From a virus: a DNA stretch of 32,122 bases. Where the stretch lies: positions 1-32,122 of the IMG/VR virus record IMGVR_UViG_3300036668_000023. One strand, written 5' to 3'. Below, in pieces: positions 15,400 to 23,410 of the stretch. The notes beneath the pieces are model-generated. The model was not told the origin of the DNA. It ran no database searches and saw nothing but the letters and a program-made list of their open reading frames with translations. Each line of letters starts with the position of its first letter. The stretch's first letter is position 1. The position numbers were made by a program, and so were the translations under genes.

Positions 15400-15855
15400 T
15401 TAAGCGATGCGATACCAGCTATTGAGCGACTGCACGAAACGCACCCGGAAGTTGTCTTGTGCTGCCAGAGTTGTGGGCACGCCATAAGATGCTGATGCAC
15501 CATTCAGCGCGAGCGTGAAGGCGGTTATCTGTTGCGTAGTTGTGACCAGCACTTCAGTTCCGTCTGGCGTCTGGGTGTTGAGTGGCAGGGTGACGGTTCC
15601 TGTGGCCAATGTGCCTGCGGGTTGGATAAGCATCCATTGCTGCTCACTGACCGGCGTTGGCACAGTGATATTGAATCCAGCGCCAGGTGTGTAAAGGGTG
15701 GTTGAAACGGTTGGTGCTGCAAATACGGTTTGAAAGTAGGCCAGCAATTGGCTGACCGATACCTTGCGAGCATCGCCATTGTTTGGCACGTAAATCGGGA
15801 GTTGGTCGCCGCCAGAGACTTGGCTGAGGCTTGCGAGTTGATTGATGGTTGGCAT
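15400..15855 (-). CDS. Structural protein of the head-tail region
   Basis: 151 residues. The N-terminus (M-P-T-I-N-Q-L-A-S-L, then S-G-G-D-Q-L-P-I-Y and N-G-D-A-R-K-V-S) is a pattern I recall from short phage tail or fibre adaptor proteins. The remainder is beta-rich and ends with a F-R-V-R-F-V-Q-S strand. The location between gp4-like and gp10-like genes suggests a connector or neck role. No definite family. Confidence 0.7.
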   Translation of the reverse strand: MPTINQLASLSQVSGGDQLPIYVPNNGDARKVSVSQLLAYFQTVFAAPTVSTTLYTPGAGFNITVPTPVSEQQWMLIQPAGTLATGTVTLPLNTQTPDGTEVLVTTTQQITAFTLALNGASASYGVPTTLAAQDNFRVRFVQSLNSWYRIA

Positions 15856-15865
15856 GATTTAAACC

Positions 15866-16348
15866 TTAATATAATTCAATTTGACCGTCTTGACCTGCAA
15901 GAAGTGGGTCAACTGGCTGGCGAAGAAATGGGTTGTCATAAACGCGCCACGGTTTATTGCCTGCGCCTGCTGGCATTGTGCCAGGCATTTGTTGCTCATA
16001 TGGCATAGCGGCTAGAGACAGCAAAGTGTTGTAAGACTCTTTGGCCGTTGTTTTGGTGTCTGGCATAACCTGCTTGCCGTAGCTGGGTGCCAGTTTGATG
16101 GCCAAATTTGTGTAAATAGCCTCAATTGAACTGTCAGGCACGTTGGTCTGCTCGTCTAAGTCGCTGTCCTGTGGGCTTGATGGCAGAGGGTAGCCCAAGC
16201 GTATGCCTAGCGCGTTCCATGCTGCAATCATAGTGTCCAGCCTGCGAACTGCTGATTGAAATTGCTCTGGGGTCAAGTCAAAGACGTAGGAGGCAAGGCC
16301 AATTTCCTCAAAGGCTTGCGTGACGAATTGGCGCTTAGTCCATCCCAT
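15866..16348 (-). CDS. Tail accessory factor/head completion protein, P22 gp4-like
   Basis: 160 residues. It matches the gp4 pattern: an N-terminal T-K-R-Q-F-V-T-Q-A-F-E-E-I-G-L-A, a helix with L-D-T-M-I-A-A-W-N-A-L-G-I-R-L-G-Y, then A-I-Y-T-N-L-A-I-K-L-A-P-S-Y-G and P-x-T-M-P-A-G-A-G-N near the C-terminus. P22 gp4 binds under the portal and extends it toward gp10; some members carry muramidase activity, which cannot be judged here. It lies on the portal-proximal side of gp10, as in P22. Confidence 0.88.
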   Translation of the reverse strand: MGWTKRQFVTQAFEEIGLASYVFDLTPEQFQSAVRRLDTMIAAWNALGIRLGYPLPSSPQDSDLDEQTNVPDSSIEAIYTNLAIKLAPSYGKQVMPDTKTTAKESYNTLLSLAAMPYEQQMPGTMPAGAGNKPWRVYDNPFLRQPVDPLLAGQDGQIELY

Positions 16349-16349
16349 T

Positions 16350-16793
16350 TCATTCTCCCGTAGTCGGTTCGGTCAATCTGTCTTGAATCAATTGTCCCAG
16401 TTTTTTGTCTCTTGTCCTACCGTCAAAGCGGATGCTCAACTCATTAGCCTTGGCCTCTAGCTCTGCGCGGGTTGGTGCTGCGTCATCAATGACTGGTTCA
16501 GGCACCGCCTTGATTTCTGGCTCTACCTGCTTCCAGCCTAGTGGCTTGGATGGCTTGCGCTTCTTGGTCTTTTTGGCCTTGAGCTTGATGCGCCAGTCTG
16601 CAACCCTCTTTGGTGTTGTAGCCTTGTCGCCTGCGGCTTCAATAGCGTCGGCAGATGATGCAAACCAGCCAGTGGCTAGTTTCTCGTCGAATTCCTCTTG
16701 CGTCTTTGCGCCCGTGTAAGCATACGTGCCGCCACTTGGCTTTTTATGTGGGCCTGGGCTGCGATACAGCATAGTTGGAAACAAGTCGCTCAT
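16350..16793 (-). CDS. Head-region protein with basic middle and SAP/HeH-like C-terminus
   Basis: 147 residues. Three parts are visible: an N-terminal block with F-P-T-M-L-Y-R-S-P-G-P and G-G-T-Y-A-Y-T-G, a very basic stretch (K-A-K-K-T-K-K-R-K-P near 71-80), and residues 107-140 (T-R-A-E-L-E-A-K-A-N-E-L then F-D-G-R-T-R-D-K-K-L) resembling the short helix-extended-loop-helix/SAP nucleic-acid-binding motif. The ATG overlaps the stop of the 57-residue gene. DNA contact during head filling is a reasonable inference. Confidence 0.75.
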   Translation of the reverse strand: MSDLFPTMLYRSPGPHKKPSGGTYAYTGAKTQEEFDEKLATGWFASSADAIEAAGDKATTPKRVADWRIKLKAKKTKKRKPSKPLGWKQVEPEIKAVPEPVIDDAAPTRAELEAKANELSIRFDGRTRDKKLGQLIQDRLTEPTTGE

Positions 16794-16963
16794 TTCTTGG
16801 CCTTCATGGGCTTGGCAGTTTTCGCAGATGCTACAAAGTCAGCCTTGGTTGGTGCGCCTTTTGCACCAGGCTTTTTCATGCGCTCAGGTGTCTTGCCTGC
16901 GGCCTTCTGTGCCGCAATACGGTCACGCTTGGCATTGATATTAGCATACAAGCCGGCTTTCAT
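16790..16963 (-). CDS. 57-residue basic phage protein
   Basis: A frame from the ATG at 16963 to the TGA at 16790-16792 encodes 57 residues, very rich in Lys and Ala. It begins M-K-A-G-L-Y-A-N-I-N-A-K-R and contains M-K-K-P-G-A-K-G-A-P-T, a pattern recurrent in phage morphogenesis regions. It overlaps the genes on both sides by four bases, so it is embedded in a translationally coupled series. Probably a small nucleic-acid-binding virion or assembly protein; function not established. Confidence 0.8.
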   Translation of the reverse strand: MKAGLYANINAKRDRIAAQKAAGKTPERMKKPGAKGAPTKADFVASAKTAKPMKAKK

Positions 16964-17130
16964 TTCATGGCCTTCTTGGGTGCTTTGCTGGGCTTGCCTG
17001 CGGTCTTGGCTGCTTTGCGTGCAGTATTAAGTGCCACGGCAACAGCTTGCTTCTGAGGCATTCCTGACTTCATCTCTTTTGCAATGTTTTTGCTTACGGA
17101 CTTGGATGAGTAGCCCTTGGTCAATGGCAT
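16960..17130 (-). CDS. 56-residue basic phage protein after the coat gene
   Basis: Start chosen at the ATG at 17130 because it has a near-ideal AAGGAG six bases upstream; the longer frame would begin inside the terminator. The product (M-P-L-T-K-G-Y-S-S-K-S-V-S-K-N-I, then M-P-Q-K-Q-A-V-A-V-A-L) belongs to a frequently seen small phage family with a Q-K-Q-A-V-A-I-A-L core. The C-terminus is a Lys/Ala-rich tail similar in style to that of the next gene. It is the first gene after the coat terminator. Function unknown. Confidence 0.82.
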   Translation of the reverse strand: MPLTKGYSSKSVSKNIAKEMKSGMPQKQAVAVALNTARKAAKTAGKPSKAPKKAMK

Positions 17131-17141
17131 GGTGCACTCCT

Positions 17142-17174
17142 TAAAAAATAAAAGATGAGGCCGAAGCCCCATCT
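17142..17174 (-). terminator. Rho-independent terminator after the coat gene
   Basis: Minus-strand transcript forms a nine-base-pair stem (17166-17174 with 17153-17161, one G-U pair) closed by a UUCG tetraloop. It is followed by a T-rich run (17152-17142). It begins 12 bases after the coat stop codon and ends just before the ribosome-binding site of the next gene. It likely reduces read-through so coat mRNA exceeds tail mRNA. Confidence 0.92.
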
Positions 17175-17185
17175 CTTAGTTTAGG

Positions 17186-18460
17186 TTATTGATTAAAAAT
17201 TAGGATGCCGCTCATTTCTGGCTGTTTGTTGACCACGCCAAACAGAGTATCCAATCGGTACTTGATCGTCATGGAGTCGATGTCGTAGAACTTCTGCATG
17301 ACCAACTCGACACCTTGGTCGGTGGTGGCACGCATCACTGCGGTGCCAGCATCGGCTGGGATGGCGTAACGGCCTGGGAGAATTTCCAGCGAATCTTTCT
17401 GCCAAAACACGTTGATTGCCGAGGCACCAGTGTTTAGGAAGGTGATTGCTGCGGTTGCCGACTCGGTAACTACTTCCACGTTCTTGTACTGCAACTCAGC
17501 ATCAGTTGGCGAGTTTGTAGCGCCAATGATTGGAGGGCTAATCACCATTGTGGTGCCATTGGTCACGCTAAGGACACGATATGTCTTTAGTTGGCCAGTA
17601 GACGCTTTGGTGATGTGGTGCACCGCCTCAACGCCGTCAATGGTGAACGCATCGCCAGCAACAATGCCAGTGGTGCTAGACACAACAACAGACTGGTAAC
17701 GGTTGTCAACGTTGATCTGCCCACCGACCGAGGTCGATGTAGCTTGAGGAACGAAGTCAGCCTGTGAGCCATTTGTTGCAATAGTGATGGAACTGCCAGC
17801 AGCCACACCAATGCGGTTTGCATAGTCAAACTTGTACGTGTCAAAGCCTGCGACCATGCCAACAAAGTTGCGCTCGTAAGCCTTGTCAGACTTAGCATTG
17901 CCAAACGAACGGCTTGCTTGTGACAAGTTGCCAGCTAAACCGTTGTAATCGCGGCTTGACAGACCCAAGAAGCGGTCGTAATCAGGCACGCCTTGCTCGT
18001 TCATAATGGTGTCGCACAAGGAGACATCATCATAATCACCGGCAGCAGCACCAATTGGAACAACCAGCGTGCCTTGGGCGGCTGCTGTGTTCATAATCGC
18101 GACGTTGATGTCGGATGCGAGTTTTTGCTTGGCTGACTCACCAAAACGATTTTCTTGCAACGCATCACGCAGATCAAGCGTTGTCATAGTGAAAGGCACA
18201 GTCTTGCTGAAGCCAATGGTAGATGGCACAGACAACTGGGTCATGTTCTGGTAAGACGATGAAATGCTGGTGCCTGGTGTGCTGTCGATCGACTGAGCGA
18301 TGTAAGGCATAGGTCTCCAGATGGTGTCGTTGGTACGAGCCATTTCAGTCTGGTTTGTGTTGTACACGCTAACGTGACGCGACAAAACCAATAAGTCTTG
18401 GAAACCTTCGAGGATGTCTTCGAACGCAACGCGCTCTTCTTTGGAAAATGAATTTGCCAT
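17186..18460 (-). CDS. Major capsid (coat) protein, P22 gp5-like
   Basis: 424 residues. Shared features with the P22 coat family: N-T-I-W-R-P near 45, a D-L-R-D segment near 95, I-N-V-D-N-R-Y with S-S-T-T-G-I-V-A-G-D-A-F at about 247-275 (insertion-domain region), and N-V-F-W-Q-K-D near 353. P22 gp5 has 430 residues, so the length fits. It forms the T=7 shell on the scaffold. The gene follows scaffold by 23 bases and is followed by a strong terminator. Confidence 0.92.
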   Translation of the reverse strand: MANSFSKEERVAFEDILEGFQDLLVLSRHVSVYNTNQTEMARTNDTIWRPMPYIAQSIDSTPGTSISSSYQNMTQLSVPSTIGFSKTVPFTMTTLDLRDALQENRFGESAKQKLASDINVAIMNTAAAQGTLVVPIGAAAGDYDDVSLCDTIMNEQGVPDYDRFLGLSSRDYNGLAGNLSQASRSFGNAKSDKAYERNFVGMVAGFDTYKFDYANRIGVAAGSSITIATNGSQADFVPQATSTSVGGQINVDNRYQSVVVSSTTGIVAGDAFTIDGVEAVHHITKASTGQLKTYRVLSVTNGTTMVISPPIIGATNSPTDAELQYKNVEVVTESATAAITFLNTGASAINVFWQKDSLEILPGRYAIPADAGTAVMRATTDQGVELVMQKFYDIDSMTIKYRLDTLFGVVNKQPEMSGILIFNQ

Positions 18461-18483
18461 GAGTGGCTCCTAAATTAAATAAA

Positions 18484-19335
18484 TCATTTGGAAGCTGCTC
18501 GTTTCTGCGCTTTGTACTGGATGACTTTCGTCATGTTCCCAGTCTTCTCCGCTTCTGCTCGCAGCCGTTCAAGGGTTGAGTCCACCGCCCCAGATGTTCG
18601 GCCAGTACCTGACACAATTCTCTCGGGTGGCGGGGCTGCCTTACGGTTCGTAACTTTCAATTCTTTCTCCAGTTTCGCTACCGCAAAGGCAAACTTTACG
18701 GGGTCTTTGATTTCGGACAGCTCTTTAGCCTTCTTTGGGTTCTTACCGAGCGCGTAGACCACTAATGCGGGATTATCTGCACCTTGAAGCATAACGCCTT
18801 GCTGGGTGACGCTGAACAACTCTTGGGCCACGGCCTCAGCGTCTTCAAAGTCTTTGACCTTCAGCTCTGCTTTCGCTTTGCTGTAGCCGTCCAGTTTGGC
18901 TTGCCAGTCTTTTTGCTGAGTCATAACTTCAGCTTCTTGTCTGGCGTTTATTTCATCAGCGCGACGTTTACTGTCGAACCAATTAGTTAATGCATCTTCG
19001 TACTTTTCAGAGTCATAGTCGTGGTCTTCAAGGCTTGGCTTTTTACCTAATACGACTGGCTTGGTCTCGGTCGTAGTGGTTTGCAGCTTGCCTTGCAGTT
19101 CACGGTTCTGGCGCTGTAGCTCACGGTTGGTCTTACGCAGCTCACGAACCCACTCTGGGGCTTGAGTCTGTTCCTCGGGAGGCGGCGCTTCCTCACCAAT
19201 GCTTACGATAACGTCGTCGGATTCTGTGTCTTCGGTTTCATCGTCCAACTCGTCGCTAGGCGCTTCGCTGGTTTCGACTTTTTCCTCAATAACCACGTCC
19301 TCGTCTTCGTTCTCGCTCACTTCTGCCTTGTTCAT
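18484..19335 (-). CDS. Scaffolding protein, P22 gp8 position
   Basis: From the ATG at 19335 the product has 283 residues. It is highly acidic at the N-terminus (about 1-60), has a coiled-coil segment (R-E-L-R-K-T-N-R-E-L-Q-R-Q-N-R-E-L), further charged helices and a short basic C-terminal helix. That design matches scaffolding proteins, whose basic C-terminus docks on coat. The position between portal and coat is the P22 one. Start is uncertain: an in-frame ATG at 19347 and GTG at 19356 exist, but GGGG six bases before 19335 is the best ribosome-binding site. Confidence 0.85.
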   Translation of the reverse strand: MNKAEVSENEDEDVVIEEKVETSEAPSDELDDETEDTESDDVIVSIGEEAPPPEEQTQAPEWVRELRKTNRELQRQNRELQGKLQTTTTETKPVVLGKKPSLEDHDYDSEKYEDALTNWFDSKRRADEINARQEAEVMTQQKDWQAKLDGYSKAKAELKVKDFEDAEAVAQELFSVTQQGVMLQGADNPALVVYALGKNPKKAKELSEIKDPVKFAFAVAKLEKELKVTNRKAAPPPERIVSGTGRTSGAVDSTLERLRAEAEKTGNMTKVIQYKAQKRAASK

Positions 19336-19347
19336 CTTTGACCCCAT

Positions 19348-19383
19348 CAAACTCACCCATTGAACGGCTGGGTGGATGCCGTT
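19348..19383 (-). promoter_or_regulatory. Alternative hairpins in the scaffold gene leader
   Basis: The portal-scaffold spacer contains two overlapping six-base-pair inverted repeats, each with a nine-base loop: 19363-19368 with 19378-19383, and 19354-19359 with 19369-19374. Each stem uses loop bases of the other, and the second reaches the region just upstream of the scaffold start. This could be a translational switch. P22 scaffold is known to regulate its own synthesis, but that this structure does so here is speculation. Confidence 0.3.
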
Positions 19384-19426
19384 GGTTACATTGTCGCCCG
19401 TTTTCGATTATCTTACAATAGGCGGT

Positions 19427-21463
19427 TTAATTTTGTGTCGGTTGTACCATACTTTCCATAACCTTGAGTGCTAACTCTTGCGTGTCTATGTCCACTTTGT
19501 TAAGGGTTTCAACAGTCTTAGCGCGTTTTAGTTCTGCGTCTGCAATAGTCTCAACAGTATCTGCGCGAGCCTTTGCCGCTTTAGCTGTGGCTTCCTCTGC
19601 GGCTGCCTGCAAGTAAATAGCATTGGGGTCTTGCGGTGTGCCTTGCATTTCTGCCATAAGTTCTTCGCGTTCAGCATCTGTTGGCTCTACAACTCCCATG
19701 CGGAGCAGCTTCTTGCGGAAATAAGCGTTAGTGTCTGCCAAGCCCTCACCTTCCATGTTCATCATGGCCATTGCGGTCAAGACTTGCGCGGTCTCTGGGT
19801 CTTGGGTAATCTGCAACATGCCGGTCAATGCGCGAACGGTAGCTTGTCTTTTGCTTGAACTAGATGGGCCAACATCAGCCACAATTTCAAACGTCGCATT
19901 GCTCATGTCATTTTCAATAACAAGAGCGCCGGATTCTTGGTTAATCATAGGCTTCATTAGCTCAACCATGCCAGACTTACCAACTGGTGTAATGGTCTTC
20001 ATCTTGCGCTTGTCCTCAATGTAGACCTCTTTGGCCATTGACAGCCAGATTTCACCGCAGCGCTTCATGCCTTTTGCAAAGTTGCTCATGTAGATAAATG
20101 ACTGCATATCAACGCGGGTCTGAATCATCTCCACCGCTTTGCCTGAAATGTTGCTAACCATCTTGTCGGCACCACCTTGGTTGCCCAAGATGTCCTGCAT
20201 GTCGGTCTCGGTTATCTGCAAGAGCGCTGCCATTGCTGGTGGGATTGATGCGCTGCGGGTGTAGGCAACTGGGCCACTGGCTGCTTGGTTGCCGTTCTGG
20301 TCAGTGATTGGGTTAATCAGCAAGTACGGATAGTCTTTGAGGTTATCCTCTGCCCACATGACTTGATGGCCAGCGACCTGCTCAGGCAGAAGGATGGGCT
20401 TTTCAACGCTTGACAGTGCGCTTATCTCACCGAGCTTGGATAACTGCATATTTTTAAGTCTCTGCGCGTCCTTGGCCAGCCTGACGTGTCCCATGCAGCG
20501 CTCAATATTGTCAACAAACCAGCGTTTACCGTACACCACGACAATGGGGATGCACTTTCCTGCAATGTAGCCAGCGTCTTCCAGCACCTTGCCACCGGAC
20601 AGAACGTACTTGTGCACGCGCTTAGTCTTGATGCGCTTTTGACGAATCTCCATCGTGCCAACAGCACTTAGGGTTTCCTCTAGCATCTCGTCGTTCGCAA
20701 AGTCTGCCTGGGTGTAGCGTTCTTCCTCGCCTGTAATGGTTTGGAAAATGCGTATAGTTTCGCTCTTTTCCTCGACCTTGTAATACTCGGCCACGTAAAC
20801 AACGTCAGGCGTACACCAGTCAAACTCATACTGATGGATAATCTTTGGCCAGCTTGCAGGGTCATCGTTGTAGGCTTCTTTGTAAGCCTGGCGCGTCATT
20901 GATGTGACAACGAAACAGAATTTTGCGTCGGACTTGTCTTGTCGTTTAGCACCGAGGTCAAAAAACACCGAGCTGTCAGCGTCAAAAATAGGCTCTATGC
21001 GTATGCGTTGGCGGTCATCTTCTGGGTCTTCATCGTCCTCGTAGGTGGTACGCAAGCGCCAGGCACCAATGCCGCCTCCAACAGCTTCCTCAAAAGCGTT
21101 GTCATAGGCTTCATCTGCCACGGATGCTTGCTCATCTGCGCGGTATAACCCGTCGCAAACCTCGGCCAGCTTGTCATTGTCTGTGCCGTCTTTGGACACA
21201 AAGTCCACGGTGATGCGGTTGTTGCGGTACTCGTTGACCACTCGAATCACGGACAGCATGATTTTATTAACCTCAAACTTGGGCTTGTTCTCGTACTGGT
21301 CCCAAAGTGGGCCTTCCCACTGACTGCCTGCCAGCGAGTAGAAGCGACGGTCTTGCAAGCACTGAAGGCGCTCGTCACGCAATGCGCTTTGAACATCATC
21401 AAATTGCATTAGTGCCTCATCATGCAAATTAGCAAGTCGCTGGTCGTTTGAAAGTCTGGCCAT
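19427..21463 (-). CDS. Portal protein, P22 gp1-like
   Basis: 678 residues, close to P22 portal (725). Visible features: an N-terminal helical domain with F-Y-x2-G-x-Q-W (F41-Y42), N-K-I-M-L-S-V-I-R-V-V-N-E-Y-R-N-N-R, the F-D-L-G-A-K-R-Q-D-K-S-D-A segment, and I-P-I-V-V-V-Y-G-K near the core. The C-terminal A/E/K-rich helix (about 600-670) resembles the portal barrel. Twelve copies form the packaging vertex. It follows the large terminase, as expected. Confidence 0.92.
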   Translation of the reverse strand: MARLSNDQRLANLHDEALMQFDDVQSALRDERLQCLQDRRFYSLAGSQWEGPLWDQYENKPKFEVNKIMLSVIRVVNEYRNNRITVDFVSKDGTDNDKLAEVCDGLYRADEQASVADEAYDNAFEEAVGGGIGAWRLRTTYEDDEDPEDDRQRIRIEPIFDADSSVFFDLGAKRQDKSDAKFCFVVTSMTRQAYKEAYNDDPASWPKIIHQYEFDWCTPDVVYVAEYYKVEEKSETIRIFQTITGEEERYTQADFANDEMLEETLSAVGTMEIRQKRIKTKRVHKYVLSGGKVLEDAGYIAGKCIPIVVVYGKRWFVDNIERCMGHVRLAKDAQRLKNMQLSKLGEISALSSVEKPILLPEQVAGHQVMWAEDNLKDYPYLLINPITDQNGNQAASGPVAYTRSASIPPAMAALLQITETDMQDILGNQGGADKMVSNISGKAVEMIQTRVDMQSFIYMSNFAKGMKRCGEIWLSMAKEVYIEDKRKMKTITPVGKSGMVELMKPMINQESGALVIENDMSNATFEIVADVGPSSSSKRQATVRALTGMLQITQDPETAQVLTAMAMMNMEGEGLADTNAYFRKKLLRMGVVEPTDAEREELMAEMQGTPQDPNAIYLQAAAEEATAKAAKARADTVETIADAELKRAKTVETLNKVDIDTQELALKVMESMVQPTQN

Positions 21464-21490
21464 GTTAAATCCTCATTTTGTGCAATTTTC

Positions 21491-22714
21491 TCACCATTTG
21501 TGCATGGTGGCAATTGGCGTGAACATCGCCGGTTTTGTTATGGCTGCGCGTCTGACACCTTCGCAGGCGTAACGCAACGCATCTATGACGTGGTTCTTCT
21601 TGTCTTCAAGCACTGGCAGGATTTTACCCGTTAATGCGTCTTGCTTGTAACTGTACAGCATAAGTTCGTCAATAGTGTGGATGCAGCGAGGGTGAACGAT
21701 GATGTCGTAGTTCTTTAAAAACTCAATGCCCTCCTCTACCGACTTCGGCCCTTTGACTGCTGTCATTATCTTAGGAAAGCCGTTGCGCTTCATGTGGCTG
21801 ATGGTCTCCGGTCTTGCTGAGTCTGCAACGATTGGCCACTTTTCTGCCTCTGGCACCTGCATAAACAGTTCTGGCGTGTTGACAATCTCACAGCCGACCA
21901 TGTAAGCCTCATAGTCAATGTAGAGCTTGCGCCCAATGATGTGGCAACGCACCAAGGTGGTTGGGTCAACAGCGAAGCCCCAGTCAGCGCCGAGCCGGTG
22001 AATAGCGTCTGTTGGAGCTTCAAAGTCGTCTACAACCCAGTTTTTAAACACGCGGCTGTTGCTGTTTGTTAGATACCCACCCATCCAAACGTGCAAGTAT
22101 TTGTCGGGGTCGCGACGCTTGTCGTACTCCATCTCGTCACGCAAAACGGTTGGAAACCACGGGTTATCAGTAAAGTTAACCTTAATAACGCTTGCGTCTT
22201 TTGGTGGTGTCGGGCCGCGTAAGAGAAAGTCAACTGGGTCGGACTGTTGTCTTGGGTTCCACGTAAACCATAATTCACTGTCGGGCTTGCGAATAGTTGG
22301 CCGCAACAAGTCAAGGCTGGTCTGGCTCAGGCTTTGGGCTTCCTCCACCCAGGCGCAGTCGTAGCCCTCCAGCGACTTAATACTGTCGGCGGTGTGATTC
22401 TGCATACCTTGGAAAATAATCGCGCCATCGGCCTTCTTGGACTTAATAACCGCATCCTGCACCTCAAAGTAGGCTCCAGCGTTCATGGCTTGAATCTTAA
22501 TCTCCAGCAAGCGTTTGACTGACTGGCTGAGTGACTTTTGGATTTCACGCACGCAAACACTGCGCCGCTTCTGATCCATAATGTGGGCCTCGATCATCAT
22601 CTCAGCAAAGGTGTGCGACTTACCAGAGCCTCGGCCACCGTGAGCGCCTTTGTAGCGCGAAGGCCCCAGCATCGGTAGCGCCCAGGCTGGGGTCTCAATG
22701 CGCAGGGTTGTCAC
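21491..22714 (-). CDS. terL: Terminase large subunit (Terminase_3 type)
   Basis: 407 residues. ATPase: Walker A G-G-R-G-S-G-K-S at 26-33 and Walker B C-A-W-V-E-E-A at 120-126, followed by a T-W-N-P-R segment (about 151-155). Nuclease: acidic residues D244 (A-D-W-G-F), D298 (V-A-D-S-A) and D378 (H-V-I-D-A-L-R-Y), the usual three-Asp arrangement of the RNase H-like domain. It powers DNA translocation into the prohead and cuts the concatemer. Its ATG overlaps the small-subunit stop. Confidence 0.95.
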   Translation of the reverse strand: MTTLRIETPAWALPMLGPSRYKGAHGGRGSGKSHTFAEMMIEAHIMDQKRRSVCVREIQKSLSQSVKRLLEIKIQAMNAGAYFEVQDAVIKSKKADGAIIFQGMQNHTADSIKSLEGYDCAWVEEAQSLSQTSLDLLRPTIRKPDSELWFTWNPRQQSDPVDFLLRGPTPPKDASVIKVNFTDNPWFPTVLRDEMEYDKRRDPDKYLHVWMGGYLTNSNSRVFKNWVVDDFEAPTDAIHRLGADWGFAVDPTTLVRCHIIGRKLYIDYEAYMVGCEIVNTPELFMQVPEAEKWPIVADSARPETISHMKRNGFPKIMTAVKGPKSVEEGIEFLKNYDIIVHPRCIHTIDELMLYSYKQDALTGKILPVLEDKKNHVIDALRYACEGVRRAAITKPAMFTPIATMHKW

Positions 22715-23133
22715 TTGCCGACCACCACGCGCTCGATCTTGCGGTACTCGATGGGTGCTCCATCAACGCCGCTGTGCTCGTGGTGCTGCACTTCCTTCCA
22801 GCGCATCTGGGTCTTGCTCCACCAGATAGCTGCGGTCGTGTCGCCTGCCATGGCCTTCTGGAATAGGGTTTTCCCTACCTGCCCGTTGGCTTTGGCTTTG
22901 CCGGAGATTAGCTCGGTTGCAAAGTGCTTGCGCAGAGTGTCGGTGTCAATGCCGTTGCGCACCAGGACTGCAATCTGCTCGATTGGAAGGCCGTAGCCGG
23001 ACAGCGCTTCGACCTGTTTGCGCTCGGTATCAGTCGGCTCAAACGGCTTGCGGCCTGCGCCCTCCCGAGCGCCTCCATTGGGGCCAGCCTTTTTTACAAC
23101 CGATTTTTCAGTTCTTGGTTTCTTTGTTGCCAT
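22711..23133 (-). CDS. terS: Terminase small subunit
   Basis: 140 residues. An N-terminal basic segment includes G-G-A-R-E-G-A-G-R-K-P, typical of small terminases. Residues 38-70 form a helix-turn-helix-like region (L-P-I-E-Q-I-A-V-L-V-R-N-G-I-D-T-D-T-L-R-K-H-F) that should bind the packaging site. An A-I-W-W-S-K-T-Q segment follows near 100, and the tail is polar. A consensus GGAGGT lies just upstream of the ATG. Translation is coupled to terL by ATGA. Confidence 0.88.
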   Translation of the reverse strand: MATKKPRTEKSVVKKAGPNGGAREGAGRKPFEPTDTERKQVEALSGYGLPIEQIAVLVRNGIDTDTLRKHFATELISGKAKANGQVGKTLFQKAMAGDTTAAIWWSKTQMRWKEVQHHEHSGVDGAPIEYRKIERVVVGK

Positions 23134-23220
23134 CTTTTACCTCCGCGAAAGGTTCGCCAGTTTCTGCGTGAGTTGCTATTTTACCTGTAAAGTCTTGCCT
23201 TGGTTGCCTACCTTAGCCAT
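23108..23220 (-). other. Small ORF split by a frame change (recoded or broken)
   Basis: An ATG at 23220, overlapping the previous gene's stop as ATGGCTAA, opens 14 codons that end in TAG at 23176-23178. In the -1 frame the protein-like reading continues for about 23 more codons (I-A-T-H-A-E-T-G-E-P-F-A-E-V-K) to a TGA at 23108-23110, inside terS. The site before the TAG reads GTA-AAA, where tRNA-Lys could slip back one base and still pair. It may be programmed frameshifting, a decayed gene or a sequencing error. No good ribosome-binding site precedes the ATG. Confidence 0.35.
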
Positions 23221-23410
23221 AAGTTTTCATTAGTGAATCAGCCATTTCAATACTCATAACGGCAACCATCTCAACCCTAAACTTTTTTGGATTTGGCACG
23301 CCTTGCTGTCGTTTAATTGCCTTGGCTTTGTGAATGTATAAGCAACCCTCCATTGGAGAGCCATCGTGGTCATGCACAACACACCATCTTTTACATGGAA
23401 GTATTTTCAT
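23213..23410 (-). CDS. Small hypothetical protein after the methyltransferase gene
   Basis: 65 residues from the ATG at 23410, chosen because it overlaps the methyltransferase stop as ATGA. A longer form from 23428 would add six residues. The product starts M-K-I-L-P-C-K-R-W-C-V, has three cysteines (6, 10, 23) and a basic middle, and no membrane segment. Not recognised. It lies between the methyltransferase and the terminase genes. Confidence 0.65.
   Translation of the reverse strand: MKILPCKRWCVVHDHDGSPMEGCLYIHKAKAIKRQQGVPNPKKFRVEMVAVMSIEMADSLMKTYG

Noticed and set aside
19384-19426. Promoter-like TTGTAA-17-GACAAT in the portal-scaffold spacer
   Set aside because: Both hexamers match consensus in only four of six positions and lie inside a continuous operon; not enough to call.
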